64,000 nucleotides of DNA from Cladorrhinum sp. PSN259 (taxonomy: Eukaryota; Ascomycota; Sordariomycetes; Sordariales; Podosporaceae): the NCBI GenBank assembly GCA_033725935.1, contig MU867070.1, positions 248,001 to 312,000 of the forward strand, given 5' to 3'. Positions 41,879 through 53,287 of this stretch are shown piece by piece. Every line of letters starts with the position of its first letter. Position 1 is the first letter of the stretch. Under the pieces are notes generated by a model, which did not search any database, was not told the DNA's origin, and was given only the letters and a program-made list of their open reading frames with translations. Made by a program: the position numbers and the translations under genes.

Positions 41879-43390
41879 CGTGACATTGGCGGGCTGAGAT
41901 GGAAGTCAGAACGGTGTCTTGGCTAAAGAGAGAGACGGAACTTGTAGAGCAAGATATGATGTTGTGGGTGGCGGGATGGGCCGCGGAGAGTGTGTCTGCC
42001 TACCGAGGCCAGCATGCAGAGCAGCTATATGGAACTGGACATGGTGGGATGGAATCCGGTCTCAATTACAAGCTTGCCGTAAAGGAGGCAAGGGGTCGGT
42101 GAAGTGGGTGTTGTCCTCGCAGCTGCGTGCAACCCTCTCTCTACCTATCACATCGGAGCTGACAGGACATTGGGGGAAAGCGCCGAGGTTCTGGGAACGT
42201 TGGGTGGTGTTTGGGGGTTTTGGGAGGCTGAATCGGCCTCCTGATTGGTCGGGGGCGCCGTTTCATGAGATCAGTCCAATTACAGGACCCCCCCGGAGTT
42301 CGATCATCGGGTTGGGAGTAGGCTGCCTCCTTTCAACCTGTCAAACCCCCAAAACGCTCCAAGACAACGTCCGAGAACGATCCAACATTTCGGGACTGGC
42401 AAGCTACCCCTGGCCCCCGTTGCAGCACCATCCTATTTTAGCATGCACATGGGACGAAGTGTGCAGCGGAATATGTCAGCTACACGTCTCGATGCGGCAT
42501 CCTGTCTCCTCGGTCAGCTCTGGGCGGGAGCATCAGCATGGATACCAAAGTCGAGATTAATTGCATCTGCCAACGCTCGTCGTCATGTTGCGTTGCTGCT
42601 CGGTTCGGAGAAGCCGCCAGCGTGTGCTTTTCTGTTGCTATGACGCTAGCAGTGTCCGCAAGATCGTCTCTGATCGCCTGGCTTGTACGGTGTCAACTAC
42701 TATTCGGCCGAATCATGATGCTCTGAAATAAATGTGGCGTCGGGTTGCCTTTTAATGTGAATAAGAAAATCACGAATTGGATTGGCGGTGAACCGGGAGC
42801 GATGCATGATGATTTGCTGCACACAGCAGGTAGGCAATGCAAGATAACATCATGCTGTGAACCAGGACGATTCTGTTCCAATCCCAACCCACCCAGCGAC
42901 ATCCGTAGGGCTGAGACAACGGTCCGGCGGATCCGATCTTCTGGGGTGGCACATGGCCGACTGCGGTTGCAAAATGCTGGAGTTGCAGCTTCCAGGTTCT
43001 GATGAGCGAGCTGGCCCATTTGGTTGGATGGACCAATTTGGAGGGGGAAAATGGAGGGGTTCTCAGATCGGCAGCTGTTTGCCAGTGTCAGTGACAGGCC
43101 AGGACTCATGCAGGCGGTGAGTCGCAACTGCAGAACCAAACGGGCGGCAGAAATCTCAAGCCAAGCCTCTTCCCTTTGACACCCCACATGGCTCGTGCGC
43201 GAGCTTTCGGCAAAAATTTCAAAACTTCTTGAGCACTCTGAAAAAATATCCCAGCTCGAATTGACAAACCCGAGTTGGACTGGTGGCATTTGACAACTAC
43301 GCGCAAGGTAGACACGCCGCCAGCGCACCAGATTTATTCAACAACACATATCCGATATTGATAAAAGTATTCGGAACACAATCAGTCAAG
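41879..43390. other. Divergent intergenic region, no gene seen
   Basis: This 1.5 kb lies between the C2H2 gene and NOP56 and contains both promoters. An AAAAATTT stretch at about 43212-43219, ~175 bp before NOP56, resembles the ribosome-biogenesis RRPE element of yeasts; this is weak. A 211-codon minus-strand frame (42693-43328) has no family signal. Confidence 0.5.
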
Positions 43391-45045
43391 ATGGTGGCAG
43401 TCAATTACCTTTTGTTCGAGAGCGCCGTGGGCTTCGCCATGTTCGAGGTCGTGCACCAGGCCGACAGCGTTGGCCTGCAACTGCCCGAGGTCAAGGAGGC
43501 GATGACCTCCCTCGACAAGTTCGGCAAAATGGTCAAGCTGCGCAGTTTCAACCCATGGACGTAAGTGGCCGGTCGTGTTCGCGGGGATCAAATTTCTATC
43601 CCATCCTATCCCATCTAACCAAAGCCTCCTTCAACAGATCTGCCGCCCACGGTTTGGAAGCCATTAATTTGATTTCTGAGGGTATCATGCCTGACCTCCT
43701 CAAGAATACCCTTGAACTCAACATCCCCCAGACGAGCGGCAAGAAGAGCAAGATTATCCTCGGCGTTGTCGACAAGAGGTTAGCAGGCGAGATCAGCGCG
43801 ACCTTCCCCGGCGTGCAATGCGAGTCGGCCGATACTTCCGACGTCGTTGCTGCGCTCCTCCGCGGCATTCGCGTCCATGCTAGCAAGCTTCTCAAGGGTC
43901 TCCAGGATGGTGATATCAACCGCGCCCAGCTCGGTCTCGGTCACGCCTACTCGCGTGCCAAGGTCAAGTTCAGCGTTCACAAGAACGACAACCACATCAT
44001 TCAGGGCATTGCAACTCTCGATGCGCTCGACAAGGGCATCAACCAGGGCGCCATGCGAGTTAGAGAATGGTACGGCTGGCATTTCCCCGAGCTCATCCGC
44101 ATTGTCTCGGACAATGGCACATATGCCAAGCTCGTCATGGCTATTGGCAACAAGAAGTCCTTGACCGACGAGAGCCTCGACGATATCGCCAACGTCCTCA
44201 ACCAGGACCAGGACAAGGCCCAGGCCATCATCCAGGCCGCCAGGATTTCTATGGGTCAGGATATCAGCGATGGTGATCTCCAGATGGTCAGGGACCTCGC
44301 CTCCAACGTCTCTCACATGGCAGACTACAGACGCATCCTTGCCGAGTCTCTCGACAAGAAGATGGGCGATGTCGCCCCTAACCTGCAGGTCATCCTTGGC
44401 ACTCCCGTTGCCGCTCGTCTCATTTCGCACGCTGGCTCTCTTACCAACCTTGCCAAGTATCCCGCCTCAACCCTCCAGATCCTCGGTGCCGAGAAGGCCC
44501 TCTTCCGCGCTCTCAAGACCAAGGGCGCGACCCCCAAGTACGGTCTCCTGTACCAGAGTTCTTTCATTGGGCGCGCCGGCCCCAAGGTCAAGGGCCGTAT
44601 TTCCCGCTATCTTGCCAACAAGTGCTCAATCGCTTCCCGTATCGATAACTTCTCCGAGAACCCCACGCGTCGTTTCGGTGAGGTGATGCGTGACCAGATT
44701 GAGCAACGCCTCGAGTGGTATGCCTCGGGCACTAAGCCAATGAAGAACTCCGAGGCCATGGAAAAGGCCATCAAGGCTGTCCTTGATGATGATGAGCACA
44801 ATATGGATATCGACACCGAGATGGTCGACCACCTTGCTCCCGCCAAGGAGGATAAGAAGGACAAGAAGGAAAAGAAAGACAAGAAAGAGAAGAAGGAGAA
44901 AAAGGACAAGGACGAGAAGGAAAGCAAGAAGGAAAAGAAGGACAAGAAGAGAAAAAGCGTCGGCGCCGAGGACGTCGAGATGGTCGATGCCGCGGAAGAG
45001 TCCTCCAAGAAAAAGAAGAAGAGAAAGTCTGTGGCTGCTGAGTAG
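43391..45045 (+). CDS. NOP56: Nucleolar protein 56, box C/D snoRNP core
   Basis: This is a core component of box C/D snoRNPs in the nucleolus, needed for 2'-O-methylation and pre-rRNA processing; it partners with NOP58, fibrillarin and SNU13. It has 525 residues. Exon 1 is 43391-43560, the intron 43561-43637 (GTAAGT...AACAG), and exon 2 is 43638-45045. The blocks match yeast Nop56 closely and not Nop58: AQLGLGHAYSRAKVKFS, QKNDNHIIQ-like HKNDNHIIQ, REWYGWHFPEL, ARISMGQDIS, ARLISHAGSLTNL, GAEKALFRALKTKG and KGRISRYLANKCS. The tail (about 455-525) is almost pure Lys with Asp/Glu, as in the yeast protein. Codon use is strongly C-biased at third positions, typical of a highly expressed gene. It is convergent with VPS4. 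Confidence 0.98.
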
Positions 45046-45915
45046 AAAAGGCAATCACTTTCTTGTCTTGCTGCTGCTTCAGCATAAAAAACATCTCTGC
45101 ATTCCTTGTCGGCTGGGGCTTGCGTCTTTTTCTCCTTCCTTTTTTGGTTGTTTCTTTTTTCTTCTTTTCTACTTTCCTCTTTTTGTCTTATCAGTTTCAC
45201 ATGGAGTTTCTTGACACGGGTTGGGATCTGGCAAAAGGAGTTTTATTTTGGGTCGTGTGTCGTCGTCGTCGTGCCGCTTCGTAGAGGACGCCTTCTTTTC
45301 CAGTGTTAGGAATGTATCATACCCATTATCCACACACGATGGTATTGCAGGAACGGGGAAACAAGAATGAAATTATGTCACGAGCGTCTTTCTGGATCCC
45401 CCTCCTTGTCTTCGTGTGTCTCTGTGTGCTCCCGCTCCGATTCCTATTGGAGAAAATGCTAGTAAAAAGTGAACTACTTCTCCTATAGATGCAAAGGGTC
45501 TACTTTGTGATTAGGTATATGACGCCGCATGTCTGCATTTAACGCTGACCATCGTTTTAAGATTCTAACCCGTCTGATCTGCTACCTTGGAGCGCCACAA
45601 GCCTACCTACTTACAAACGTCATCACCATCGAGAGAAGAACCCCAAATTGGAGTATATAAAAACAAATCTTTTCGGCCCCCGTAAACACAGGCCCCCAAC
45701 ACACCTACACACTAATTAGATTGCACCCATTGAGTGTTGCTAGTGTGCTACCCACCAGGAAATTTGAATATCCTGAAGGCCCTCCTTACCTCAAGGACGA
45801 GCTTGGGAGAAAAGAAAATCTCAGAAGGCGTGCTTATGGCAGCGTTACGCGCTTTAAGAAATATTTCAAAGGGTGTGTGTGTATATATGTACTGCTATCA
45901 CCGTGCGTGCCACGA
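45046..45915. other. Convergent 3' region, no gene seen
   Basis: This 870 bp holds the NOP56 and VPS4 3' UTRs. The T/C-rich tract at 45120-45190 lies in the NOP56 3' UTR. Open frames up to 144 codons overlap the VPS4 last exon in antisense and are not called. Confidence 0.55.
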
Positions 45916-47387
45916 TTATGCGCCCTCACTGCCGAACTCCCTGGTCCACTCCTCGTTGCGTTTCAAATCCACATCAGAGACTGTCGGCCTGCTTGACTTG
46001 ATGGCCCGCAGGAAGTCCTTCTTCTCTACCGTGGGCTCGAGCAGCTCTTCCGAAGCAACGGCTTCCCACGTCATCTCTATCGCCTCTGGGTCTCCTGGGG
46101 AGCAAGGAGTGACTCGTTCTTTGCCGTCGAGCGTTACCTGTTATGGCATAAAGTCAGCAACGGTCTAGGAGAGAAAGCTAGATGGGCTGTAGGGATATAA
46201 GAGAGGAAGGAAACCGACCTTTTTGAAATGTGTTGCCTGCTGAATCTTGCGCACCGGCTGCATCAACGCATCCTGAACCACAATGGCGATATCCGAGCCC
46301 GAGTATCCCTCAGAAGCTTTGGCCAGCTCCCGGAAGTCCTCTTGTTTGAGTGCTGTTTTAGTGTCGCCAATTGCGAGCTTGAACATTGTCGTCCGCGCCG
46401 CTAGATCTGGCAAGCTAATGTGCACTCTGCGCTGGAAACGCCGCCTGATGGCAGCATCGAGCTGCCAGGGGATATTGGTCGCCCCTAAAATCAGCACACC
46501 CTTGCTGTCCTTGCCTACACCGTCCATCTGCACCAGCATCTCGGTCTTTATTCTTCGCGACGCCTCAGATTCGCCTTCGCCTCGGGGGCCGCACAGGGCG
46601 TCGATCTCATCGATGAAGATAATCGCAGGTTTATTTTCGCGCGCCATGGCAAAGAGTTGTTTCACTAGCCTAAATAAATTGGTAGAGAAAACGTCAGCAT
46701 CTTGCCATTTTGATACCATGGCGGGAATTGTGACTAAACTTACCTCTCACTTTCTCCCATCCACTTGCTGACCAAATCCGAACTGCTGATGCTGAAGAAC
46801 GTGCTCTTTGCCTCGGTCGCAACAGCCTTCGCCAGGTAACTCTTACCCGTTCCTGGCGGGCCATATAGAAGAATACCCTTCCAGGGCTGTCGTTTGCCTT
46901 GGAACAAGTGTGGGAACTTGATGGGCAGCAGAACGGCCTCCTTGAGCGCCTCCTTTGCGCCCTCCAGCCCAGCAACATCGTCCCAACTGACGTTTGGCCT
47001 CTCCTGCAAGATCGCTCCCGCCAGAGCGTTGCGAAGCTTCTTGCTATCTTCATCGAGTTCTGGTGCACCACCATCCTCGCCGTCCTTGCCCTTGCCCGTC
47101 CCGCCGGTGGAGGAGCCATTAGCCCCCACCATCCCCGGTTTCTTGCGTTTCGCATCGGCGTCGGCAATGTGTGCTTTGAGCTTCTCGGCGCGGTCCATGT
47201 ACTCCCCTGTCTTTGCGCGGATCATCTCCTTGGACTTTGGGTTCTTTTCCCATTTGAGCGCGAGCATGAAGAGCTCAAGGGACTGGTAGTAAAGCTGGTA
47301 TGCTTTCTCGTATTGCCCTGCATTGTCGGCGTCGATTGCCACGCGCACCTGTTTGATGGCGCGGTCGAGGAAGTCGGTGTTCGACAT
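45916..47387 (-). CDS. VPS4: Vacuolar sorting AAA ATPase VPS4
   Basis: This is the AAA ATPase that disassembles ESCRT-III at endosomes during multivesicular-body sorting. It has 438 residues (437 in yeast). Exons are 47387-46744, 46669-46219 and 46137-45916. Introns are 46743-46670 (GTAAGT...TTTAG) and 46218-46138 (GTCGGT...AACAG). An N-terminal MIT domain (about 1-75) binds ESCRT-III tails. Walker A GPPGTGKS lies at 176-183, Walker B IIFIDEIDAL has its catalytic Glu at 236, and the pore loop KWMGESE is present. After AIRRRFQRRVHISLP comes the beta domain, and the last exon supplies the C-terminal helix (SDVDLKRNEEWTREFGSEG). The third exon is needed for full length. Its neighbour AMSH also works with ESCRT. 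Confidence 0.97.
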
Positions 47388-48347
47388 GGTGGGCGTTGCT
47401 TAGAAGCAGCCGAGGCGGGTGTTTCCTTGGTCGGGTTGATTTCAAGGTGAGGGGTGAAGCGAATCGTCACAAATCCTGCGTAGGTTATTCTTGTTGGTTT
47501 GCTCCAGCGGAGGAAAAGAAGGGGCACAGATGATAAACAGTGATGCCCAGTTGGGATTTTTGGGATGTGCCGAGATTATAGTGGTGGTGAGTTGGGCCTG
47601 CGACTTTGAAGTTGAACTCGGTGGAAGTCTATTTCAAGGCAGGAAGCCATTCGCCAGGAACGAACTGTTTTGACTGGAAAGCCAAGCAGCCAGCGGGGCA
47701 ACCACTATTTGGGACGCGGGGCAGTCCGATCAACAACTTGGACCACAATTTTTACATGTGCAAATGTCTTTATTTCGTTGTTATTCGGCTCTATTTCTTT
47801 TGTTGTTTTTTTCTTTTCTTCCCTTGTCGTCATGGTGGTTTAAAACTGGATGCCCATGTTTCACAAGTCTTTCACAATCAGGTACGGAGGAGGGGTTGGC
47901 CTTGAGTGTTAGTGTTTTAGCCTTATCACTACCGAATTCACTAACACTCTGTCTCGTATGTATCTCTGATCGGGACCTCTGCGTCTTCATATAACCTCTC
48001 AGCAACATTGCTGTCATTGCTGTTCCATGAATGGCTTTTTGCTGGCTTAACAGTCAACTCCTTTCTTGTCCATAATTTTGTTGATCAAGGACTTTCAAAT
48101 TCCGGTTTCAACAGACACAATCGCCTGAACTCAATATCTCTTCGGCTGTGGTGCCCTCTTTTACACCCCACTTTTCCAAGTTGCCCAAAACACATCCCAT
48201 TCATCACTCACACTCACCCCCTTTGGACAAATTGACTGCCTAAACTTTGATCCTACCCTGACGATTTATTGCGAAAAGCTACATCATCTCGACCGAGCAA
48301 CACATAAACAAACCGTCGACAATTTGTCGACCGAACCCTCACCTGAA
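47388..48347. promoter_or_regulatory. Divergent promoter region, VPS4 and prefoldin 6
   Basis: This 960 bp lies between two start codons and contains both promoters. It has T-rich tracts (47780-47830) and pyrimidine-rich leader sequence before the prefoldin ATG. No gene and no clear regulatory motif. Confidence 0.5.
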
Positions 48348-48900
48348 ATGGCAGAGATTCAGGCCAAGCTGCAGGCCCTCTCAGAGGATTATCAAAAGTT
48401 GCAAAAGGGTGCGTGCATAGAGCTGCTCTTTCGAATCTCTTACTAAAGATAAACTCCAGAGCTCCAAGAAACTGTAGCTTCGAGACAAAAGCTCGAGGCT
48501 CAGAAGCAGGAAAACCTCGGTGTTCAAAAGGTACGATCCCAGCAGCATCATGTCATGTCCTCACTGGTTCGAGATATCTGACGCTATGACCAGGAGTTTA
48601 ATAAGTTGAATGATGGTGAGACCATTTATAAACTTATAGGCCCGGTTCTCCTCAAGCAGGACAAGAGCGAAGCTGAGAGCACTGTCAATGGAAGATTAGA
48701 GTTCATTGACAAGGAGATGTGAGTGGACGACCTGCCCAGCTTGACAACGACGCAAAACTAACACAGTCTTATAAAGTTCTCGATTGGAAGCACACCTCAA
48801 GGAGACACAGGGCAAGATTGAGAAGAAGAAGGGTGAGATCATCCAGGTGCAAACCAGCGCGCAGGCTGCTGGTGCAAAGCCTGTGCAGGCCCGGGCTTAA
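48348..48900 (+). CDS. YKE2: Prefoldin subunit 6
   Basis: This is a beta-type subunit of the hexameric prefoldin co-chaperone, which hands nascent actin and tubulin to the CCT chaperonin. It has 126 residues in four small exons: 48348-48408, 48460-48530, 48594-48718 and 48777-48900. The introns are 51, 63 and 58 bp. The assembled protein shows the two coiled-coil arms (QAKLQALSEDYQKLQKELQE and SRLEAHLKETQGKIEKKKGE) flanking the hairpin block LNDGETIYKLIGPVLLKQD, the prefoldin beta signature. The last intron must use the acceptor ATAAAG at 48776 to keep the second coil in frame; the stronger-looking ACACAG ten bases earlier breaks it. No long open frame covers this gene because its exons are short. 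Confidence 0.93.
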
Positions 48901-49170
48901 TTCACAGTTCCGTGAGGCAGATCATCAAAAGGGACTACCGAGGTACATTTCCATCTCAAAACGTCGAGCCCCTATTGAAGCATGTGTGCATTTTGTGAAA
49001 CGGCATTAGTATCATATATTACTACTTATTCCCAAACTCAAAACCAGACGCCCTACCAGCTTTGAACTCGCCGGTTTAATCCCTACCCAGAATGGAGATT
49101 GTCCCTATTGATGTACACAAACAAAAAAAACAATGATGAATCATGAAGTCGTAAGACCACACTTTCCCTT

Positions 49171-49889
49171 TTAGTTCAGCGCCATAATCGTAAAGCCCCA
49201 AGGCAAACCCATATTCTTGCACGGCCGCTCACTGCTGCCGTCCCACGAATTACCAACGCTCACTAACAATTCCTCGCCGCTGGGCGTGGGCAAGCTGAAG
49301 TCATCCACCTCCCTATCCTGAATAGCATTCACCAGAAACTCAACTACGTCGTTCCTGGTGTAGCTCTCGCTAAAGCAGTGGCTCCCGGCAATTGCGTCGA
49401 GCACGGCCTGCCGCTGCTTGCTCTCAGCAAAGAGCTGCAGCTTTCGTGCCAAGAGACCGGCGGAGAGGTCTGAGCTGGAAGACTTTAGTCGCTCAAGGAT
49501 GAGGACCATGCCTACTACGGCTTGCAGGTAGAGGCAGGCCTTATCGTGGTCGTCCAAGCCGGCGAGGATCAACTCGGAATCTGGATTGGCAAAGGGACGC
49601 GAACTGGTGTCGAGGATGGCGTCTAGGATGTGGGAGAAGGTTGATTGGGATGAGAGGAGTGACTCGGGGTCGTGCAGGTTGAAGATCTCAGTGAGCTTGG
49701 TGTAGGATTGAGTGAGGAGTGTGTGGATTGTGGATTCAGCCGGGAGTGCAAGACGGCCGAGCTGGATTTGAATGGGGGAGATGGAAGCTTCGATGCTGGC
49801 TGAGGCAGGGTGTGAGTCGAGGGCACTCAGTAAGTCTACTACATGCGGTGAAACATACCTTGGCATCTCAAGTTCTGGAGGTCGGCCAT
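49171..49889 (-). CDS. Conserved-looking protein of unknown function
   Basis: This is a 219-residue protein that I do not recognise. The preferred model has exon 1 at 49889-49859 (ATG in CACCACCATGG context), an intron at 49858-49800 (GTATGT...CCTCAG, 59 bp) and exon 2 at 49799-49171. An alternative unspliced model from an ATG at 49866 shares the same frame and gives 231 residues. The sequence is acidic and mostly helical, with Ser-rich connectors (LKSSSSDLSAGLLARKLQLF) and no signal peptide, membrane segment or zinc motif. The C-terminus ends SERPCKNMGLPWGFTIMALN. Composition and frame integrity support a real gene. It lies in the housekeeping block between prefoldin 6 and AMSH. Confidence 0.65.
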
Positions 49890-50990
49890 GGTGGTGGATA
49901 TGTGATGTTGGAGATATGGTTTACAGTGAAGCAAAAGTGATAAACAGATCAAGGCAGATGGGAAGGTATGGTACCTTGATATATAAGTGAAGCAAACCGG
50001 TATACAAGACACGAAAGGGAATTGGAATTGGAAATTGAACTCGTCGCCCAGCTTTTAAATAGTGTATCTTGTCGCACGCCCTGGCCAGGCCAGACCGCCA
50101 GCCTCTTTCGCCCTTCTTTGCCCACGATCCCAAAGATAGGAAGGTCCCTTGGCTGAAGGGCGGCCCGGGCCTTGCAACTTTACGATGTCGGAGCAACCGA
50201 CCCATCATGGCAGGGCGCAGTTGGTGGCACTTCCGCCTCGATCAACAGGGGCGAGATTGGCTGGTACCGCGAATTCTATAATTTCCGTTCCGATAATTCC
50301 CGATTCCAGGCCAACCTCAACCTGAAAATTTGAAATAGGATGGGGTCATGTTGATATTGCTGGTATCGCAAATTCGCAATCGGCCCGGGATGCTACTGAG
50401 GATGGGACGGTTGATACTCTCGGGTCGAACCAGAACAAACGATCAATGATGGAGAAGCGAGACCGGAGAAGGAGGATACCGTCTTCCAGAAAGATTTTTG
50501 AAAAGCATCGTGGCCCAATCAAGTAGAAAGTAATGCCTCTGGGAAAAAAAAAAAAAAAAAAGCGGTCAAGTCGCGGTGCTGAAAGTCATTGGGGAATGCG
50601 AGATCCCGCTTTCCGTTTCCGATGCTAAAAAACTTTTGGTTCCATCAGAATTTGGGCTGCCAAGAAGAAAGATGCATGGAAATGCAAGAAACTCTTCGGA
50701 ACGCTCACCCGAAGAACACTCGTCAAAAAAGTTCAGGAGTTCAGACAGGGAGGACTGACAAGGGCAGTCCAAGCTTGGCAAGTCCGTGCAGCATGGCAAA
50801 ATGGAACATTTCACTGTCTGTCAGCACTGTGCAACCACTCATTGGTTGCCCCGCGATTTGGCGGGGTTCTGAGCTACAGTGGCAGCAGCGGCCAACAGTG
50901 AACAGCTACCTGGAGGTGGCTGCGCGTCCATCGCCAACATTTCCATGTCAATAATCAATTCACCGGAACCCAAATCAACAACTGCTGAAA
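49890..50990. other. Divergent intergenic region, no gene seen
   Basis: This 1.1 kb lies between the unknown gene (minus) and AMSH (plus). An A-run of about 19 bases sits near 50545-50563. No supported gene or tRNA. Confidence 0.5.
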
Positions 50991-52710
50991 ATGAGTCACT
51001 CCAGTCTGGGCCAGCGGCCTATGAGTGTCCCAGAGTTGGTAGAAAAGGCCAGCACTTTTAACTGGAATCCTAACATCGGCTTCAAGTTCTGGTGCCGTGC
51101 TGCCGAAACACTGTATCGAGAGGTTCGTGTTCAGTTCATGCATCACATTCATGCATGGCTTTGTATAAACTGACGGGGTTGCTGTTGTCACTATATAGGG
51201 TAAGATATACCTCGAGGAACAGAATCTGCCTCAAGCCTACGTCGTCTTATTCCGATACTCAACGCTCGTCGCCGATTACCTTCCCTCCCACCCCGAGGCG
51301 AAACTCGCAGATTCCCGAAAGCTTTCCCGCCCCCTCCAACGCCGTCTGCCCGTTGTTCTCGAGTATCTCGAACGCCTTAAGCCCGACCTCCAAGAATCAT
51401 ATAACCAATGGCTGAAACTCTCGAGTGTACGGAGGGATGGGGCCCGGGATAGCCGCCATTTCGACACCCCGTCATCATCACAGAACGATATTCTGGACCC
51501 TGCACTCGCTTGGAATCATCAGTCACCGGCCCAGATACTCGATATAAGAGAAAACCACGACCTGGCGGTGGATTTAGCAAAAAAGGAGATGCGTCGCCGT
51601 CGCACCGCTGTCGGTTGGGGAACGGACGTGCTACGATATAGAGATCATGGGCCCTCAAACATGGATGACACAGAACTTCGGAGGCAGATGGAGGCGACCC
51701 GTCGTCAGCTCGATCACTCGCAATACAATGCCGGGAATTATGAGGAAGAGCGGGACTCAATTGTCACACCAACCAACTACTTTTACCCTTCAATTAAACG
51801 GTCGGCAAGTCCGCCTCGATACGAATCTCTTCCTGCACCGCTAGGCCCAAGACCGCTTCCGCCACGGCCACCAAAGGGACCTCCCATAATCCCACCGTTG
51901 AGTCCAGTCAAGCTGCCGGTGCGACCAAAGAAGGAACCCTTACTCTCGTCCGACACACTCACATTGGAGACGCTCGCACCCGAGTACCCTAGCAGCGCCA
52001 GGTCAGAATACAGCCCGGTCCCAGAGAGCGCGCCTGCTAGACCTCCCAAAACCGTCGACGAGCCGAAGCGAGTTACATTCCGACCTAATAGGTATCTCGA
52101 GAATGGCGAGCCTCTCCGTCCGGTTTTCTTGCCCAGGAATCTTCGGCACAGCTTCCTCAAAAAAGCGTCCAGGAACACAGAGAGAGGCCTGGAGATGTGC
52201 GGGCTGTTGTGCGGTGAACTCATTAATAATGCGTTGTTCATCACCCATCTACTCATCCCGGACCAGAAGTGCACGGCAAATACTTGCGACACAGAAAGTG
52301 AGGAAGATATCTGGCAGTTTTGTGACTCGGAAAACGTCATCATTATTGGCTGGATTCATACACACCCGACACAGACATGCTTTTTGAGCTCCCGAGACCT
52401 GCATACGCATGCAGGGTATCAAGCAACACTTAATGAAAGTGTTGCTATTGTCTGCGCGCCCAGATTTGAGCCATCGTATGTTTAAAGGTTATTTGCATCG
52501 CTGGCATCTGCTAACTCGATCACTAGATGGGGCGTTTTCCGCTTAACCCACCCTCCTGGACTGGACGAGATCCTAAGGTGCACCAAGCCCGAAGTATTCC
52601 ACGAGCACAGTTGTAGGAATCCGTATATCGAAGCTTTTCAGCCAGGCGGGCATGTTCACGAAGCAGACATGGATTTCCAGGTCACGGACATTCGGAAAGC
52701 GGTCTACTAG
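50991..52710 (+). CDS. AMSH-type JAMM deubiquitinase
   Basis: This zinc metalloprotease of the STAMBP/AMSH family has 530 residues; such enzymes cut Lys63-linked ubiquitin chains on endosomal cargo. Exons are 50991-51122, 51199-52475 and 52527-52710. Introns are 51123-51198 (GTTCGT...TATAG) and 52476-52526 (GTATGT...CACTAG). The N-terminal ~110 residues form the helical USP8-dimerisation/MIT-like domain (LVEKASTFNWNPNI, YLPSHPEAKLADSRK). A Pro-rich middle (about 235-300) could bind SH3 or WW partners. The C-terminal MPN+ domain has the Glu in LEMCGLLCGE and the full JAMM motif H431-x-H433-x7-S441-x2-D444, so it should be active. The Cys-containing insert CTANTCDTESE and FEPSWGVFRLTHPPG are AMSH hallmarks. 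Confidence 0.95.
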
Positions 52711-53287
52711 GTGTGCCCCTTGCTATTCGACATAGCGACGGCGTTTTTGGCATGCGTAATAGAGAGCCACATTTGGCTTTTGGGTATATCCTTAGCAATA
52801 TACCATATCGACAGTTACTATGATATACTGTAGAATCAGGAAAGACTCGTTGAAGGAAATAATGCCAGGCAGTGTGGTACAAGCGCACCTTGTCGCTCAT
52901 TGATGGGATGTGGATGGTTCTGGGACAGGGATCTGTGGGTTAGTGGACAGGGGTTCACCACAGCGGGCACAGCTTTCGGGATTCAACCGAGTAGTTTTCG
53001 GCATGTTTCCGATTTCACACTCGGATTATCAACATCCAAGCGGACTGCCACATCGTCAGCGAAGCTGAAATTCTCAGCTTGGATAGTGACGTGGACTTGA
53101 TTACAACAGGATTTGGTATTAGCACCTAAAATCTAATGTTTTTGTTTACTTTTTTCTGACTCCCAACTACAAACGCGTAGTTGCATTGTTCCTCACATCC
53201 TTGTGTTGTTTCTCGTCCAAGTTTCAGATACTCGGAGACCGCGATCTTGGTATTCGTCGTCGGTAATATTCCGAATCCGTACGTATT
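52711..53287. other. Intergenic, regulator promoter
   Basis: This 577 bp separates the AMSH stop from the Zn2Cys6 gene start on the same strand. It should contain the regulator promoter. No distinctive motif seen. Confidence 0.5.

Noticed and set aside
42693..43328. 211-codon open frame on the minus strand
   Set aside because: It lies in the NOP56/C2H2 promoter region, has irregular composition, no recognisable motif and no splice or start support.
43561..43637. Possible snoRNA inside the NOP56 intron
   Set aside because: The intron is only 77 bp and no paired C (RUGAUGA) and D (CUGA) boxes with a guide region could be found.
44607..45200. Long antisense frames opposite the NOP56 tail
   Set aside because: They mirror the repetitive Lys/Glu codons of NOP56 and give poly-Phe/Ser/Leu translations.
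50415..50440. GGTTCGACC on the minus strand, tRNA-like
   Set aside because: Flanking bases do not form a T-stem and no other tRNA arm is present.
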